In this document: piece after piece, positions 51,825-62,203 of the stretch
Layout of the letters: every line of letters starts with the position of its first letter
Numbering within the stretch: position 1 is the first letter of the stretch
DNA from: Clostridiales bacterium
Lineage (GTDB): Bacteria; Bacillota; Clostridia; Peptostreptococcales; Anaerovoracaceae
Direction: 5' to 3'
Assembly (NCBI GenBank): GCA_009911365.1
Contig: QXXF01000008.1
Coordinates: forward strand, 62,001-126,000
Length of the DNA: 64,000 bases
The notes under the pieces: model-generated
Told to the model about the DNA's origin: nothing
The model's database searches: none
What the model saw: the letters and a program-made list of their open reading frames with translations, nothing else
Program-made: the position numbers and the translations under genes

Positions 51825-54442
51825 TTTGCTTCCTCCTTTTTTACATATTTCTTTAAGGTTTGTTTTACGATCTCCATATCGATTGGCTTCGCGATATGCG
51901 CGTCCATTCCAGCGTCCCTAGCATCCTTTACGTCTTCTGCGAAAGCGTTGGCTGTCATTGCGATGATCGGTATAATCTTTGCGTCTTCTCGATCTAATGC
52001 CCGGATCTCTCTAGTCGCTTCATAACCATTCATGACTGGCATCTGGACGTCCATCAAAATAGCGTCAAAGGATCCTGGAGTAGAATCACAGAAGTGCTCC
52101 ACCGCTAATTGTCCATTTTCCACGACATCTCCGACCGCACCTTCTATCTCAAGGAGTTCCAGCAAAATCTCCGAGTTGATGACATTGTCCTCAGCCACCA
52201 GGAACCGACAGCCCTCTAGACTGTTACCTTCGTCATTTTCAGCGGCAGTTTCTTCCCTCGCCTGTTCTCCTTGGAGCTCCAGTATTTTTTCTTTAAAGGC
52301 TGACATGAAAAACGGTTTTGCCAGAAACCCATCGATCCCCGCAAGTTCTGCGTCTTTCTCCAGTTCTTCCCAATCAAAGGCTGTCAAAAGCAGGATTGGA
52401 ATATTCCTTGATAAAAGCGGGCGAATCTGTCTTGCCGCTTCAATGCCGTCCATGCCTGGCATTTTCCAATCCAGCAAAATCATGTCATAGGCCTCGCCCC
52501 GCTCATGAACCGCCTGAATCTGGCGGATCGCATCTTCGCCGCTTATGGCCGTATCTATTGGAATACCTGCCTCCTTTACGAGCATCCGAATATTGTTTCT
52601 AATTTCCTCCTCATCATCTATCGCCAAAATGCGCATGCTCTTGTTTTCCCGCCAGAACTCCTCGTCTGATCTTCCATCCGGTATGCGCAACTCCAACTCA
52701 ATGGTAAAGATACTGCCTCGATCAACTTCACTAGATACTTCTATAGTCCCGCCCATCAGTTCTACGATGTTCTTTGTAATAGCCATTCCTAGACCAGTTC
52801 CCTGGACTTTATTAGTCGTGCTGTTCTCCGCTCTTGTGAACGGGTCAAAAATGACTGCCAAGTATTCCGGTGTCATGCCATAACCATTGTCCTCCACTTC
52901 AATGCGAATCCGTTCATATTGCTTGGAACGCTGCTCCAGACCAATAATGCGCAGCCATATGGTCCCACCTTCCTGGGTATACTTTACTGCATTGGAAAGA
53001 AGATTGATCAAAATCTGATTCATCCTCGTCTCATCGCCAATCAGGTGCTCGTTCCTTATGCCCGTGACTATGACTTCCAACGCCTGCCCCTTGTTTTTTG
53101 CCATGGGACGGATAATCGCATCCACTGAGGAAACCATATTGCTCAAAGCGAATTCTCCTACTGTAAGCACAACTTTTCCGCTTTCGATTTTGGAAACATC
53201 CAAGACATCGTTGATCAGTCCCAAAAGGTGCTGCCCGGAGGCTGTGATTTTTTTCGTGTATTCCCGAACCTTCACCGGATTATCCGCATCTTTGGTAAGC
53301 AATGTGGTAAAGCCCAAAATAGCGTTCATCGGCGTACGGATATCGTGGGACATATTGGAGAGGAACATGGTCTTAGAACTGCTTGCGATTCTTGCCGCAT
53401 GGAGGGCCTCTTTCAGCTGCTTGTTATGTCTTTCCTTCTCCAGTTCCCGCTCCTCCCTATTTTTTTCCTGCTGCCTGTGATTTAAAAGATACACACCGCA
53501 GCAAATCAAAAAGGCCACTATGGTAACGAACATGACGAAAAAGATGTTTTGGTTTACAGCCTTTCCCTCCTTCTGAATGGCGGTAATTGGCACATAGCCC
53601 ACCAAGTACAAGGCCCCCTCGTTGACTGCCCACATGAAAATCAAGGACTCGTTTTTCTGAATATCATGGTAAAACATAATATCTTTGGCCGACTGTACGC
53701 AATTGGAAACCTCTTCATGGATAGCAGGTTCAAGGATATTGTTGGCACGATAAAAATCCTCCAAATTCACATGGCCCGCGGTCCGTTCTCCTAATCCCTT
53801 TGGCTTTAATACAAACCTCTCAGTCTTCGCATCCATCATGTAATACTTCGCATTGTCGCCATAGAACCGTTCCGGCAGTGCTTCATCAAAGGAATCAAAA
53901 ATGTACTCTATATAAAGCGTAGCGGTTTCTCTGCCTTCTTTTTTGATCGGACACTTTATGGTATAGGCCCAAGTCCCCATGTCATTCATATAGGATTGGG
54001 AAAAAGGCAAGCCATCTACCGTGTACCCCGCAGAAAAATCCAGCTCCTCCGCGGAATATTGCTCACCTGTATTGGAAATCCCCTTGTCTTTTCCTGATGA
54101 TATGACCGATATTTTTACCATGGTGCGGTTCATGCTATAGGACTGGATAAATTGACCTGGATCATCTGCGTTGGCAATCTCCTCGGCCAGCAATTTCTGA
54201 AATTCCGTTTCCTTTTTCAGGATCGCCTGTACAGTTCCTTCTAACAGTTCTAGGCTTTCACTCAGGTTATCAACTGCTGATTGGGACATTTGTGATGAAA
54301 TTTTCCCCGCAGCAGAGTATACGACAGTGCCTAACACGCAAAAAACCAATATAATGGAAACGATCAAAGCAACGCCGCGACCTTTTTTGATATTCTTATG
54401 CTTTCTCTCCATTTCACAAACCATTACCTTTTTTCGATACAT
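51821..54442 (-). CDS. Hybrid sensor histidine kinase with two receiver domains
   Basis: A membrane signalling protein of 860-873 residues. Membrane helix 1 (about 24-45), an extracellular region of 250 residues of Cache type (about 50-295), helix 2 (about 299-320), a coiled linker, HisKA with the phosphorylated His366 (SNMSHDIRTPMNA), the ATPase domain (VEDNGYGM, GTGLGMAITKNIVELMGG), then two receiver domains (ILAIDDEEE... with Asp in MILLDWKMPGMDG; LVAEDNVIN... with MDVQMPVMNG). No phosphotransfer domain or DNA-binding output is attached, so a separate partner is needed; none is encoded nearby except the PAS activator, which lacks a receiver. The start is uncertain among ATGs at residues 1, 7 and 11. 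It overlaps the solute-binding protein gene and follows metA by 35 bases. Confidence 0.9.
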   Translation of the reverse strand: MYRKKVMVCEMERKHKNIKKGRGVALIVSIILVFCVLGTVVYSAAGKISSQMSQSAVDNLSESLELLEGTVQAILKKETEFQKLLAEEIANADDPGQFIQSYSMNRTMVKISVISSGKDKGISNTGEQYSAEELDFSAGYTVDGLPFSQSYMNDMGTWAYTIKCPIKKEGRETATLYIEYIFDSFDEALPERFYGDNAKYYMMDAKTERFVLKPKGLGERTAGHVNLEDFYRANNILEPAIHEEVSNCVQSAKDIMFYHDIQKNESLIFMWAVNEGALYLVGYVPITAIQKEGKAVNQNIFFVMFVTIVAFLICCGVYLLNHRQQEKNREERELEKERHNKQLKEALHAARIASSSKTMFLSNMSHDIRTPMNAILGFTTLLTKDADNPVKVREYTKKITASGQHLLGLINDVLDVSKIESGKVVLTVGEFALSNMVSSVDAIIRPMAKNKGQALEVIVTGIRNEHLIGDETRMNQILINLLSNAVKYTQEGGTIWLRIIGLEQRSKQYERIRIEVEDNGYGMTPEYLAVIFDPFTRAENSTTNKVQGTGLGMAITKNIVELMGGTIEVSSEVDRGSIFTIELELRIPDGRSDEEFWRENKSMRILAIDDEEEIRNNIRMLVKEAGIPIDTAISGEDAIRQIQAVHERGEAYDMILLDWKMPGMDGIEAARQIRPLLSRNIPILLLTAFDWEELEKDAELAGIDGFLAKPFFMSAFKEKILELQGEQAREETAAENDEGNSLEGCRFLVAEDNVINSEILLELLEIEGAVGDVVENGQLAVEHFCDSTPGSFDAILMDVQMPVMNGYEATREIRALDREDAKIIPIIAMTANAFAEDVKDARDAGMDAHIAKPIDMEIVKQTLKKYVKKEEAK

Positions 54443-54477
54443 TTATCTATGATCCAATACTTGCGACCCCGTTGAAC

Positions 54478-55395
54478 TCACTTCATTTCCTTCAAATCAT
54501 AAGGTGTTGCCTGATATACATAGTAATTGAGCCAATTGGAAAACAATAGGTTCGCATGAGCCCGCCATCGGAAGAGGATCTCCTTTTCTGGGTCGTCATC
54601 TCGAAAATAATTAGCAGGGACACCAATGTCCAAACCTTTTTTCACATCCCGGAAATATTCTCCAGCTAACGTGTCTTTATCGTATTCCTGGTGTCCTAAG
54701 ATAAAAATTTGGCGGCCGTTCTCCGTAGATATGATATGCGGTCCCACTGCCTCGGATTCTGCCAAGATTCGTAGCTTTGGACACTTGAGGACATCTTCCC
54801 GTCTCACTTCCGTGTGCCTGGAATGCGGAGCGTAAAATATAGAATCAAATCCTCTTACCATTGGATTATGCGCTCGGGTGACTTTATGTTCAAACACGCC
54901 AAATACTTTTTCATCCAATAGATGTTTGTCAATGCCGTAATAATAGTATAAAGCCGCCTGAGCTCCCCAGCAGATGAACATGTTGCTGTAAACATGGGTC
55001 TTGCAGAACTCAAAGATTTCACACAGTTCTTTCCAGTAGTCCACATCCTCGTAAGGCATCTGTTCCACTGGTGCTCCGGTGAGAATCATGCCGTCAAAAT
55101 ACTCGTTCTTGATTTCATCCAAGGTTTTGTAAAACGTATCCATGTGTTCCTGAGAAATATGGGTCGAGCTATGAGAGTCCATCCGCACTAAGGTCATCTC
55201 CACTTGCAGGGGGCTATTGGCCAGCACTCTGGCAAGCTGCGTCTCTGTGGCGATTTTCGTGGGCATTAGGTTCACGATGACGATTTTTAGCGGACGAATG
55301 TCTTGTTTCATGGCCCTGCCCTGGTCCATGGTAAAAATATTTTCATTCTGCAACGCTTCTGCCGCCGGCAGCGCATTTGGTATAATTAAAGGCAT
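54478..55395 (-). CDS. metA: Homoserine O-acetyltransferase (MetA family, Glu111 form)
   Basis: A 305-residue acyltransferase that activates homoserine for methionine synthesis. The nucleophile is Cys142 ([12 protein letters not shown]) and the conserved [14 protein letters not shown] and EVRREDV segments are present. Residue 111 is Glu (TGAPVEQM), which in characterised MetA proteins selects acetyl-CoA, while Gly selects succinyl-CoA. This fits the O-acetylhomoserine sulfhydrylase gene just upstream (16 bases apart, same strand). The ATG at 55395 follows GAGGAAATAGG. Confidence 0.95.
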   Translation of the reverse strand: MPLIIPNALPAAEALQNENIFTMDQGRAMKQDIRPLKIVIVNLMPTKIATETQLARVLANSPLQVEMTLVRMDSHSSTHISQEHMDTFYKTLDEIKNEYFDGMILTGAPVEQMPYEDVDYWKELCEIFEFCKTHVYSNMFICWGAQAALYYYYGIDKHLLDEKVFGVFEHKVTRAHNPMVRGFDSIFYAPHSRHTEVRREDVLKCPKLRILAESEAVGPHIISTENGRQIFILGHQEYDKDTLAGEYFRDVKKGLDIGVPANYFRDDDPEKEILFRWRAHANLLFSNWLNYYVYQATPYDLKEMK

Positions 55396-55411
55396 CCTAT
55401 TTCCTCTTTTC

Positions 55412-56701
55412 CTATTTTACTTTATCTAATGCCTGATCAAAGTCATAAAGAATGTCTTCGATGGCTTCCAGTCCCACGGATACTCGGATCAGAGACGGAC
55501 TAATGCCTGCAGCGATCTGCTCTTCTTCAGAAAGTTGCCTATGAGTGGTGCTGGCAGGATGGAGCACAGAAGTCCGGATATCGCCCACATGAACCACGAT
55601 GCTGGTCAGCCCCAGGTTTTCCAAGAATTTTTCCCCTGCTGCTTTTCCGCCTTTCACCCCAAAACACAGCACTCCGCTCTGGCCTTTTGGAAGATATTTC
55701 TGCGCCAGATCATAATACTGATCACCTTTCAGGCCCGGATATTTCACCCAATCCACCATGGGATGATCTTTTAAATGCTCCGCCAGCTTTAGGGCGTTTT
55801 CACAGTGACGTTCCATGCGCAGATGGAGCGTCTGCAATCCCTGATGGGTCAGATAAGCGTTCATAGGCGCCATTGGACATCCCAGATCACGCACCATCAC
55901 TGCGGTCAGACGAGTACAAAAGGCGGTGGGACCAAACTTTTCATAAAACTTCAAGCCATGATAGCTTTCATCTGGCTCCGTGAGGCCCGGGAACTTGTCA
56001 GAGGCCGCCCAATCGAATTTTCCACTTTCTACAATCGCACCCCCTACGCAGCTGGCGTGGCCGTCCGCATATTTTGTAGTTGACTGGATAACAATATCTG
56101 CTCCTAACTCCAGCGGCCTGCAGAGGGCAGGAGTCGCTAGCGTATTGTCTACCACCAGCGGCACGCCAATTTCTTTGGCGACTTTGGAGAATTTTTCAAA
56201 ATCCAAAACGCTGAGAGCCGGATTTCCCAGGGACTCAGCAAATACCGCTTTCGTAGTGGATCTGGCGAATTTTAAGATCTCTTCTAGTGGCAGATCCTGA
56301 TCCACGAAATCCACATCAATCCCCAGTTTTTTTAACGAAACCCCCATTAAATTATGGGTCCCCCCGTAAATATTTGAGGCTGAAATCACATGGTCTCCTG
56401 CGTTGCACAGGTTCAGAACAGTGATCAGCGTCGCAGCCTGTCCGGAAGAAGTCGCGATTCCCGCACTGCCGCCTTCCAGCAGTGCCATCTTATCTTCTAG
56501 TGCCTTTACTGTCGGGCTTCCCAGTCTGGTATACATGAAATTGGGACTTTCCAGGTCGAATAGCTCTGCTACATCCTGTGAATTATAATATCTGTAAGTC
56601 GTGTTTTGCACGATAGGCAGCACCTGTGGCTGCCCGCTCTGCGCCTTATACGCACCGTGAACGCATCTTGTTTCAAACGCAGGTGTTCTCTCGTTTTTCA
56701 T
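55412..56701 (-). CDS. metY: O-acetylhomoserine aminocarboxypropyltransferase (sulfhydrylase)
   Basis: A 429-residue PLP enzyme of the Cys/Met metabolism family. It makes homocysteine (or methionine with methanethiol) from O-acetylhomoserine and sulfide. The N-terminus [30 protein letters not shown], the PLP lysine in [16 protein letters not shown], and [22 protein letters not shown] are diagnostic of this subgroup. Together with metA it provides direct sulfhydrylation, so no cystathionine route is needed. The start at 56701 has AAAGG 12 bases upstream, rather far. The 160-base upstream region has TTGTTT-17-TAATAT as a possible promoter and no SAM riboswitch features. Confidence 0.95.
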   Translation of the reverse strand: MKNERTPAFETRCVHGAYKAQSGQPQVLPIVQNTTYRYYNSQDVAELFDLESPNFMYTRLGSPTVKALEDKMALLEGGSAGIATSSGQAATLITVLNLCNAGDHVISASNIYGGTHNLMGVSLKKLGIDVDFVDQDLPLEEILKFARSTTKAVFAESLGNPALSVLDFEKFSKVAKEIGVPLVVDNTLATPALCRPLELGADIVIQSTTKYADGHASCVGGAIVESGKFDWAASDKFPGLTEPDESYHGLKFYEKFGPTAFCTRLTAVMVRDLGCPMAPMNAYLTHQGLQTLHLRMERHCENALKLAEHLKDHPMVDWVKYPGLKGDQYYDLAQKYLPKGQSGVLCFGVKGGKAAGEKFLENLGLTSIVVHVGDIRTSVLHPASTTHRQLSEEEQIAAGISPSLIRVSVGLEAIEDILYDFDQALDKVK

Positions 56702-56860
56702 ATTACAATATTACCTTTCTTTTTTACGATTATACTGATTATATTACACCATCCTGGCAGAAAAAACAAGAAGCTGTCGCATGCGGAAACGATATGTATC
56801 AGCATGAACAGCACCTTGTTTCATGGTTTCATTTTAAGAATTTTACGAATATCTTGCCCA

Positions 56861-59119
56861 TCATCCGCATTTACTATATCCGCATTGCCGGCATATATTG
56901 CAGCCGCCCTCATATTCCAGCCTGCCGCCGCATTCTGGACACTTGCTTTTATCCTCCAGCTCCCCTAGGGCCGCAGGCTCCTGGAACTCTTCCTCGGCCA
57001 TCCAATTCCCTAGTGCCACCTGCTTTTTACATTCCTGCTCGATGACCCTGGCTATGGCATCCGGACACGAGGTGCATTTCATCCCGCTCTGACGGATGGT
57101 GGATGGACAGCGAATCCCTTTCAGCTGTTCTACGATGGTATCAACATCTATGCCGCTCCTCAATGCCACAGAAGCCAGTCTCGCGGTCGCTTCGCTCTGG
57201 CTTGGGCACCCGCCAGCCTTTCCAGTATTGGTGAAAATCTCACAGATCCCCTGCTCATCGTAATTCACCGTGATGTAAAGGTTCCCGCATCCGGTTTTCA
57301 CTCGTTCCGTCACGCCGCTGACAGCATTGGGACGAGGACGAGGCGTAATACGTCTCGCGGTCTTCTGTTCTTTCAGCTCCTGGTCTTCCGGCACTGCGTC
57401 TGCGCCATGTTTGACTTTTCCAATGTTCAGAACTTGCTCGTCTCTGCTGCCGTCCCGATAAATGGTCACGCCCTTGCAGCCCAAAGAAAACGCTAGGGAA
57501 TAAACCCGCGCCACATCTTCTCTTGTGGCGTGATTGCTGAAATTCACGGTCTTGGAAACCGCATTGTCTGTAAACCGTTGAAAACCCGCCTGCATGCGCA
57601 CATGATATTCTGGGCTGATATCGTGGGTGGAAACGAACACTCTACGAATATCCTCTGGCAGTTCTTTGAGCTGGCTCACTGTCCCTTCTTTGGCGATCCG
57701 CCGCATGAGGGCATCTGAATAAAGTCCCCGCTTTTCCAGCTCTGCCTTCAGCACTGGATTGACCTCCAGCATCTCTGTGCCATCCATGATGTTTCTGATG
57801 TATACATAGGCGAAAATCGGCTCCACGCCAGAGGAGCATCCGCCGATGATGGAGAGCGTTCCTGTTGGGGCGATGGTGGTGATGGTCCCATTTCTCTGCG
57901 GTCTGCCCTGAGGCAGAGCACTGTTTTCAAACAACGGGAATTCGCCTCTCTCTTTCGCCAGTTCTTCACTGGCCTGACGGCCTTTTTCCAATATAAACGA
58001 CATGACGGTTTCACCCAGGGCCACAGCTTCGTCCGTATTGTAAGGGATGCCCATCATCAAAAGGCTGTCTGCCCAGCCCATGACGCCCAGGCCGATCTTT
58101 CTCGTCAGCTTTGTGGTCCGATCGATCTGTTCCAACGGATACTTGTTCACATCGATCACATTGTCCAAGAAATGTACCGCATTTTTCACGGTCCGCTCTA
58201 GCTTGTCCCAGTCAAAAACAACAGTATCGCCCTCTTGCTTTGTCATCTTGGTCAAGTTGATGGATCCCAGGTTGCAGCTTTCATGTGGCAGCAATGGCTG
58301 TTCCCCGCATGGATTCGTGGCTTCGATACGGCCTTGATCCGGCACGATGTTGTCTCGGTTCAGCCGATCCAAGAAAATAATTCCCGGTTCTCCGTTTCTC
58401 CATGCCGCGTCTACGATCTTGTCGAATACCATTTTCGCATTGAGACGCTTTACCACTGCCTTTTTGTGAGGGTCCACCAGATCATAATCCCTGCCAGCCT
58501 CCGCGGCTTCCATGAAGTCTTCTGTGAGGCCTACGGACAAGTTGAAATTTGTGATTTCCGCATTATCCGCTTTACAGTCGATGAATTTCAGGATGTCCGG
58601 GTGGTCGATCCTGAGGATTCCCATATTGGCGCCTCTTCTGGATCCCCCTTGCTTGATGGCTTCTGTCGCCATATTGAACACCCTCATAAAGCTGATGGGG
58701 CCGCTGGCAACGCCGCCTGTGGAGTTTACCGTGCTGCCTTCTGGTCTCAGCCGTGAAAAGGAAAATCCGGTGCCGCCGCCGCTCTTATGGATGAGTGCCG
58801 CCTGTTTGATGGCCTCAAAGATGGATTCCATGCTGTCTTCAACTGGCAGCACAAAGCAGGCGGACAGTTGTCCCAGGTCCTTTCCCGCATTCATCAGAGT
58901 CGGCGAGTTAGGCAGGAATTCCAGACCTGCCATCATATCATAAAAAATCCGTTCTGTTTTCTCACAGTCAGCCGCTTTGTCATGCTGCTGGTCTGCCTGG
59001 GCAATGGCTCTTGCCACTCGATGGAACAGACCATCCACAGTCTCGATTGGGCTTCCTTGTTCGTCTTTTGTCAAATATCGTTGTTCCAACACCATTTCGG
59101 CGTTCTTGCTAATGCTCAT
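56861..59119 (-). CDS. nrdJ: Adenosylcobalamin-dependent (class II) ribonucleotide reductase
   Basis: A 752-residue NrdJ that makes deoxyribonucleotides using coenzyme B12, independent of oxygen. Features are the N-terminal substrate region (FLPNSPTLMNAG, LSACFVLPVEDS), the radical-site block SGGGTGFSFSRLRP, NPCGEQPLLPHESCNLGSINL with the active-site Cys, and IAPTGTLSIIGGCSSGVEP. The protein ends with a zinc ribbon (CPECGGRLEYEGGCNICRQCGYSKCG) that is thought to help reduce the enzyme. RBS GGGAGAGGAG precedes the ATG. It lies between metH and metY, all on the minus strand, a grouping of B12-using genes. Length is standard. Confidence 0.96.
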   Translation of the reverse strand: MSISKNAEMVLEQRYLTKDEQGSPIETVDGLFHRVARAIAQADQQHDKAADCEKTERIFYDMMAGLEFLPNSPTLMNAGKDLGQLSACFVLPVEDSMESIFEAIKQAALIHKSGGGTGFSFSRLRPEGSTVNSTGGVASGPISFMRVFNMATEAIKQGGSRRGANMGILRIDHPDILKFIDCKADNAEITNFNLSVGLTEDFMEAAEAGRDYDLVDPHKKAVVKRLNAKMVFDKIVDAAWRNGEPGIIFLDRLNRDNIVPDQGRIEATNPCGEQPLLPHESCNLGSINLTKMTKQEGDTVVFDWDKLERTVKNAVHFLDNVIDVNKYPLEQIDRTTKLTRKIGLGVMGWADSLLMMGIPYNTDEAVALGETVMSFILEKGRQASEELAKERGEFPLFENSALPQGRPQRNGTITTIAPTGTLSIIGGCSSGVEPIFAYVYIRNIMDGTEMLEVNPVLKAELEKRGLYSDALMRRIAKEGTVSQLKELPEDIRRVFVSTHDISPEYHVRMQAGFQRFTDNAVSKTVNFSNHATREDVARVYSLAFSLGCKGVTIYRDGSRDEQVLNIGKVKHGADAVPEDQELKEQKTARRITPRPRPNAVSGVTERVKTGCGNLYITVNYDEQGICEIFTNTGKAGGCPSQSEATARLASVALRSGIDVDTIVEQLKGIRCPSTIRQSGMKCTSCPDAIARVIEQECKKQVALGNWMAEEEFQEPAALGELEDKSKCPECGGRLEYEGGCNICRQCGYSKCG

Positions 59120-59189
59120 TTACACTCCTCTCCCATGTTCCTTTCAGGTTCTGCGTATTTCATATATTGTATCATTTCTTTTGCTCATC

Positions 59190-61571
59190 CTATGCGTCAA
59201 ACACTTCTTTCGCCGCTTCCACGGATTTCATCGCATCTTTGCAGTAATAATCCGCGCCGATCTTTTCCGCATAATCTGGTGTCAGCACTGCGCCGCCCAC
59301 AATGAACTTGCATGTTGGTGCGGCTTTTTTCACTGCGATGATGGTCTCCTCCATGCTCTTTAACGTGGTAGTCATCAGCGCACTCAGCCCTACCAGTTTG
59401 ATATCTTTTTCCAAAACCGTTTCTACGATTTTTTCTACCGGCACGTCCCGCCCCAGGTCGATCATTTCAAAGCCGTAATTTTCCATGATCACTTTGACGA
59501 TGTTCTTGCCAATATCATGGATGTCTCCCTTTACGGTGGCAATGACCACGCTACCTTTGGATACCTGCTCTTTGCCGCTATTAGCCAGGCGCTCTTTGAT
59601 CCGTTCAAACCCGCCCTGTGCGGCTGTGGCGGCCTGCATCATCTGCGGCAGGAAGATGGTTCCCTTTTCAAAACCCTGACCCACTTTGTCTAGAGCCGGT
59701 ATCAGATAGTCATTGACCACTGTCATTTCGTCTTCCGTTCTCAACAGCTGCTCCACCGCATGGATGGTGTCCGCCTTCATGCCTTTTTCCAGCGCATGGA
59801 ACAAGGAAGGCTCGCCTTCTCCAGAGGCCGATTCCCTCTGTTTCGCTCCTCTCGTCATGGTCCCCAGGGAAACATCGCTGTACCGCGCAATAAAGCGTTC
59901 CGCATTTTTGTCCCTATTGTGAAGCATTTCAAAGGCATGGATCATTCCCATCATATCCTCGTCATTTGGATTGATGATAGGCAGGTCCAAACCGTTTTCC
60001 ATGGCCAGGGCCAAAAACGTCCGGTTGATCAGGGGCCTGCATGGAAGGCCGAAACTGATATTGGAAACGCCCAGAACCGTATGGAGACCTAGCCGTTCCT
60101 TGACCATGCTCACGGCTTTGAGAGTTTCCTGAACCTCCGCCTGCTGCGCGGACGCAGTCAGGGTCAGACAATCGATGAACACATCCTTTTTCGGGATGCC
60201 TGCCGCTGTGGCCCGCTCCAGGATCCGCTCCGCAATGGCAAACCGCTCTTCCGCCTTGGAGGGGATTCCATTTTCATCTAGAGTTAGCCCCACTACGGCT
60301 GCTCCGTATCTTTTGACAATCGGCAGGATCCGTTCTAGTACCTTTTCTTCCCCATTGACAGAGTTGACGATGGCTTTTCCGTTGTACACCCGCAGCGCAG
60401 CCTCGATGGCCTCTGGGTTCGAAGAATCGATCTGCAGAGGCAGGTCCGTGATGGCCTGTAGTTCCTTCACTACTTTTGGCAGCAGGTCCGCTTCGTCAAT
60501 GTCCGGGATCCCCACGTTCACATCCAGCACATGCGCGCCAGCGTCGATCTGCTGGACTGCTTGAGACAAGATATAATCGTAATCCCGATCTATCAGTGCC
60601 TGTTTCATCCGCTTCTTTCCCGTAGGGTTGATCCGCTCTCCAATAACCGTCACTTTGTCGATGACCGCTGCCTGGGTACCGCTGCAGATCACGCTTTTTT
60701 CCGCGGATGGCTTTTGGCTCTTTACCATTTCCGTGGAAAAGGCTCTCTTCATTTCCCTGATATATTCCGGCGTAGTGCCGCAGCAGCCTCCTACCAGGGA
60801 CACGCCCAGCTCCCCGTATTTTGCCATGGCCTGCGCGAACCCCTCTGGCGTAATGCTATATGCTCCTGTCCTGGGATCTGGAAGCCCCGCATTAGGCTTT
60901 ACGAAAACAGGCAGCTTCGTCGCCTCACACAGTTCTTTAGCCAAGGGAAAAATCTCTACAGGCCCTAGGGAGCAGTTGATGCCCACAGCCTGCACACCTA
61001 GGCCTTCCAATGTGGCTGCCATACAGGAAACGCTGGTCCCAGTGAAGGTCCTGCCGTTTTCTTCGAATGTCATGGAAACTAGCACAGGAAGCACTGTGTG
61101 CTCTTTTGCTGCCAGAACCGCCGCTTTGACTTCATACAGATCCGTCATGGTTTCGATAACAATCAGATCAGCCCCTGAAGCCTGGCCCTGGACCATAACC
61201 TGAGAAAAAGCATCATAAGCCTCTTCAAAGGCAAGAGTTCCCATAGGCTCCAGCAGTTCTCCCAAAGGCCCTACATCTAAAGCCACGAAATAATCACTGC
61301 CGCAGGCGGCCCTGGCTGCTTTCACAGCACTGTCCACCACCTCTTCCACCGTGTATCCGCAGCCTTCCAGCTTGAAGCGGTTGGCTCCGAAGGTATTGGC
61401 ATAGACAATATCAGAGCCAGCCTCTATATATTGTTTGTGAATAGAGGTGATCAACTCAGGGTTGGTCAAGCTGAGAAGGTCAGGTGACGCTCCCAGCTCT
61501 AACCCGCTCTGCTGCAGCGTGGTTCCCATCCCACCATCTAAAAAAATCGGTTTTTTCCTAAAATCCAGCAC
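59190..61571 (-). CDS. metH: Cobalamin-dependent methionine synthase, without reactivation domain
   Basis: A 793-residue MetH. The homocysteine-binding barrel (1-290, FLDGGMGTTLQQSGLELG and the zinc Cys in VGGCCGTTPEY), pterin-binding barrel (about 315-570, IGERINPTGKKRMKQAL), cap domain (about 600-690) and B12 domain (about 690-793, with the cobalt-binding GDIHDIGKNI) are present. The C-terminal SAM-binding activation domain of the 1200-residue E. coli enzyme is absent and is encoded by the next upstream gene instead. The start is GTG at 61571, after GGAAGG, inside the end of that gene (14-base overlap, translational coupling). The protein methylates homocysteine from methyltetrahydrofolate supplied by MetF. 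Confidence 0.96.
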   Translation of the reverse strand: MLDFRKKPIFLDGGMGTTLQQSGLELGASPDLLSLTNPELITSIHKQYIEAGSDIVYANTFGANRFKLEGCGYTVEEVVDSAVKAARAACGSDYFVALDVGPLGELLEPMGTLAFEEAYDAFSQVMVQGQASGADLIVIETMTDLYEVKAAVLAAKEHTVLPVLVSMTFEENGRTFTGTSVSCMAATLEGLGVQAVGINCSLGPVEIFPLAKELCEATKLPVFVKPNAGLPDPRTGAYSITPEGFAQAMAKYGELGVSLVGGCCGTTPEYIREMKRAFSTEMVKSQKPSAEKSVICSGTQAAVIDKVTVIGERINPTGKKRMKQALIDRDYDYILSQAVQQIDAGAHVLDVNVGIPDIDEADLLPKVVKELQAITDLPLQIDSSNPEAIEAALRVYNGKAIVNSVNGEEKVLERILPIVKRYGAAVVGLTLDENGIPSKAEERFAIAERILERATAAGIPKKDVFIDCLTLTASAQQAEVQETLKAVSMVKERLGLHTVLGVSNISFGLPCRPLINRTFLALAMENGLDLPIINPNDEDMMGMIHAFEMLHNRDKNAERFIARYSDVSLGTMTRGAKQRESASGEGEPSLFHALEKGMKADTIHAVEQLLRTEDEMTVVNDYLIPALDKVGQGFEKGTIFLPQMMQAATAAQGGFERIKERLANSGKEQVSKGSVVIATVKGDIHDIGKNIVKVIMENYGFEMIDLGRDVPVEKIVETVLEKDIKLVGLSALMTTTLKSMEETIIAVKKAAPTCKFIVGGAVLTPDYAEKIGADYYCKDAMKSVEAAKEVFDA

Positions 61572-62202
61572 AGCTTTTTCCTTCCTTTCTCAGTACGCAT
61601 GTTTCCCGCAGCGCGCATTCTCCGCAGGTAGCTAGATATCCCGTTACTGGATGATCTGCCATTCCCAAGACAGCGGTCACGGATTTTCTCGGTATCATGA
61701 TGTGACTCTTGTTAACGGTCAGACCGATCTTGCGGCCTGCGTCCAAAGCCGTGAGCAGTTGTCCCTGAGTCTCAATGGGCAAATCTCCATAGCCTGGACT
61801 ATACCTGCCTGTCAGAAAAGTTTGCGCTTCCTGCCTAATTTGTCCCTCTAGCTGGTCGCAGATCTGCTCGATGAGAACAGATGCGCCACAGTCCAGGATC
61901 AACGCTTCCGCCATGTCCCTAATCTGGGCAGCCCGGAGCATCCGGTCTACCCCTGCTCCTAAAGTAGCGGCCATGACAGCCATTTCCCCGCAGCCCTCCA
62001 GATGTTTTTGGATTGCTGTTCCTTCTAATCGCAAGGCATCTAGGTCCAATACCCGGTAAACGCCCTGGGGTCCCGCAGTCTGAAGCAGTTGTCTCTCACA
62101 GGTTTCCATGATAGCCTGAAGATCCTCGTCCGCCTGTCCTTTTACGCCTAACCGGCCCAGCCACTGCTTTATATCGATCCGTAAAGGTTTCTCCAACTTC
62201 AT
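61558..62202 (-). CDS. Stand-alone methionine synthase reactivation-domain protein
   Basis: A 214-residue protein related to the C-terminal activation domain of MetH, which uses SAM and an electron donor to rescue oxidised cob(II)alamin. Seen: CGASVLIEQICDQLEGQIRQEA, the core RYSPGYGDLPIETQGQLLTALDAGRKIGLTVNKSHIMIPRKSVTAVLGM (SAM-binding RxxPGY motif), and a cysteine-rich end CGECALRETCVLR that resembles an iron-sulfur site not found in E. coli MetH. Separate activation proteins are usual in Clostridia. The ATG at 62202 starts one base after the metF stop and overlaps metH downstream. The possible iron-sulfur cluster, perhaps taking electrons from ferredoxin, is inference. Confidence 0.9.
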   Translation of the reverse strand: MKLEKPLRIDIKQWLGRLGVKGQADEDLQAIMETCERQLLQTAGPQGVYRVLDLDALRLEGTAIQKHLEGCGEMAVMAATLGAGVDRMLRAAQIRDMAEALILDCGASVLIEQICDQLEGQIRQEAQTFLTGRYSPGYGDLPIETQGQLLTALDAGRKIGLTVNKSHIMIPRKSVTAVLGMADHPVTGYLATCGECALRETCVLRKEGKSCAGF

Positions 62203-62203
62203 G

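Noticed and set aside
56702-56860. SAM riboswitch upstream of metY
   Set aside because: No CTTATCnAGAG-type start or matching helices were seen in the 160 bases; only a possible ordinary promoter.
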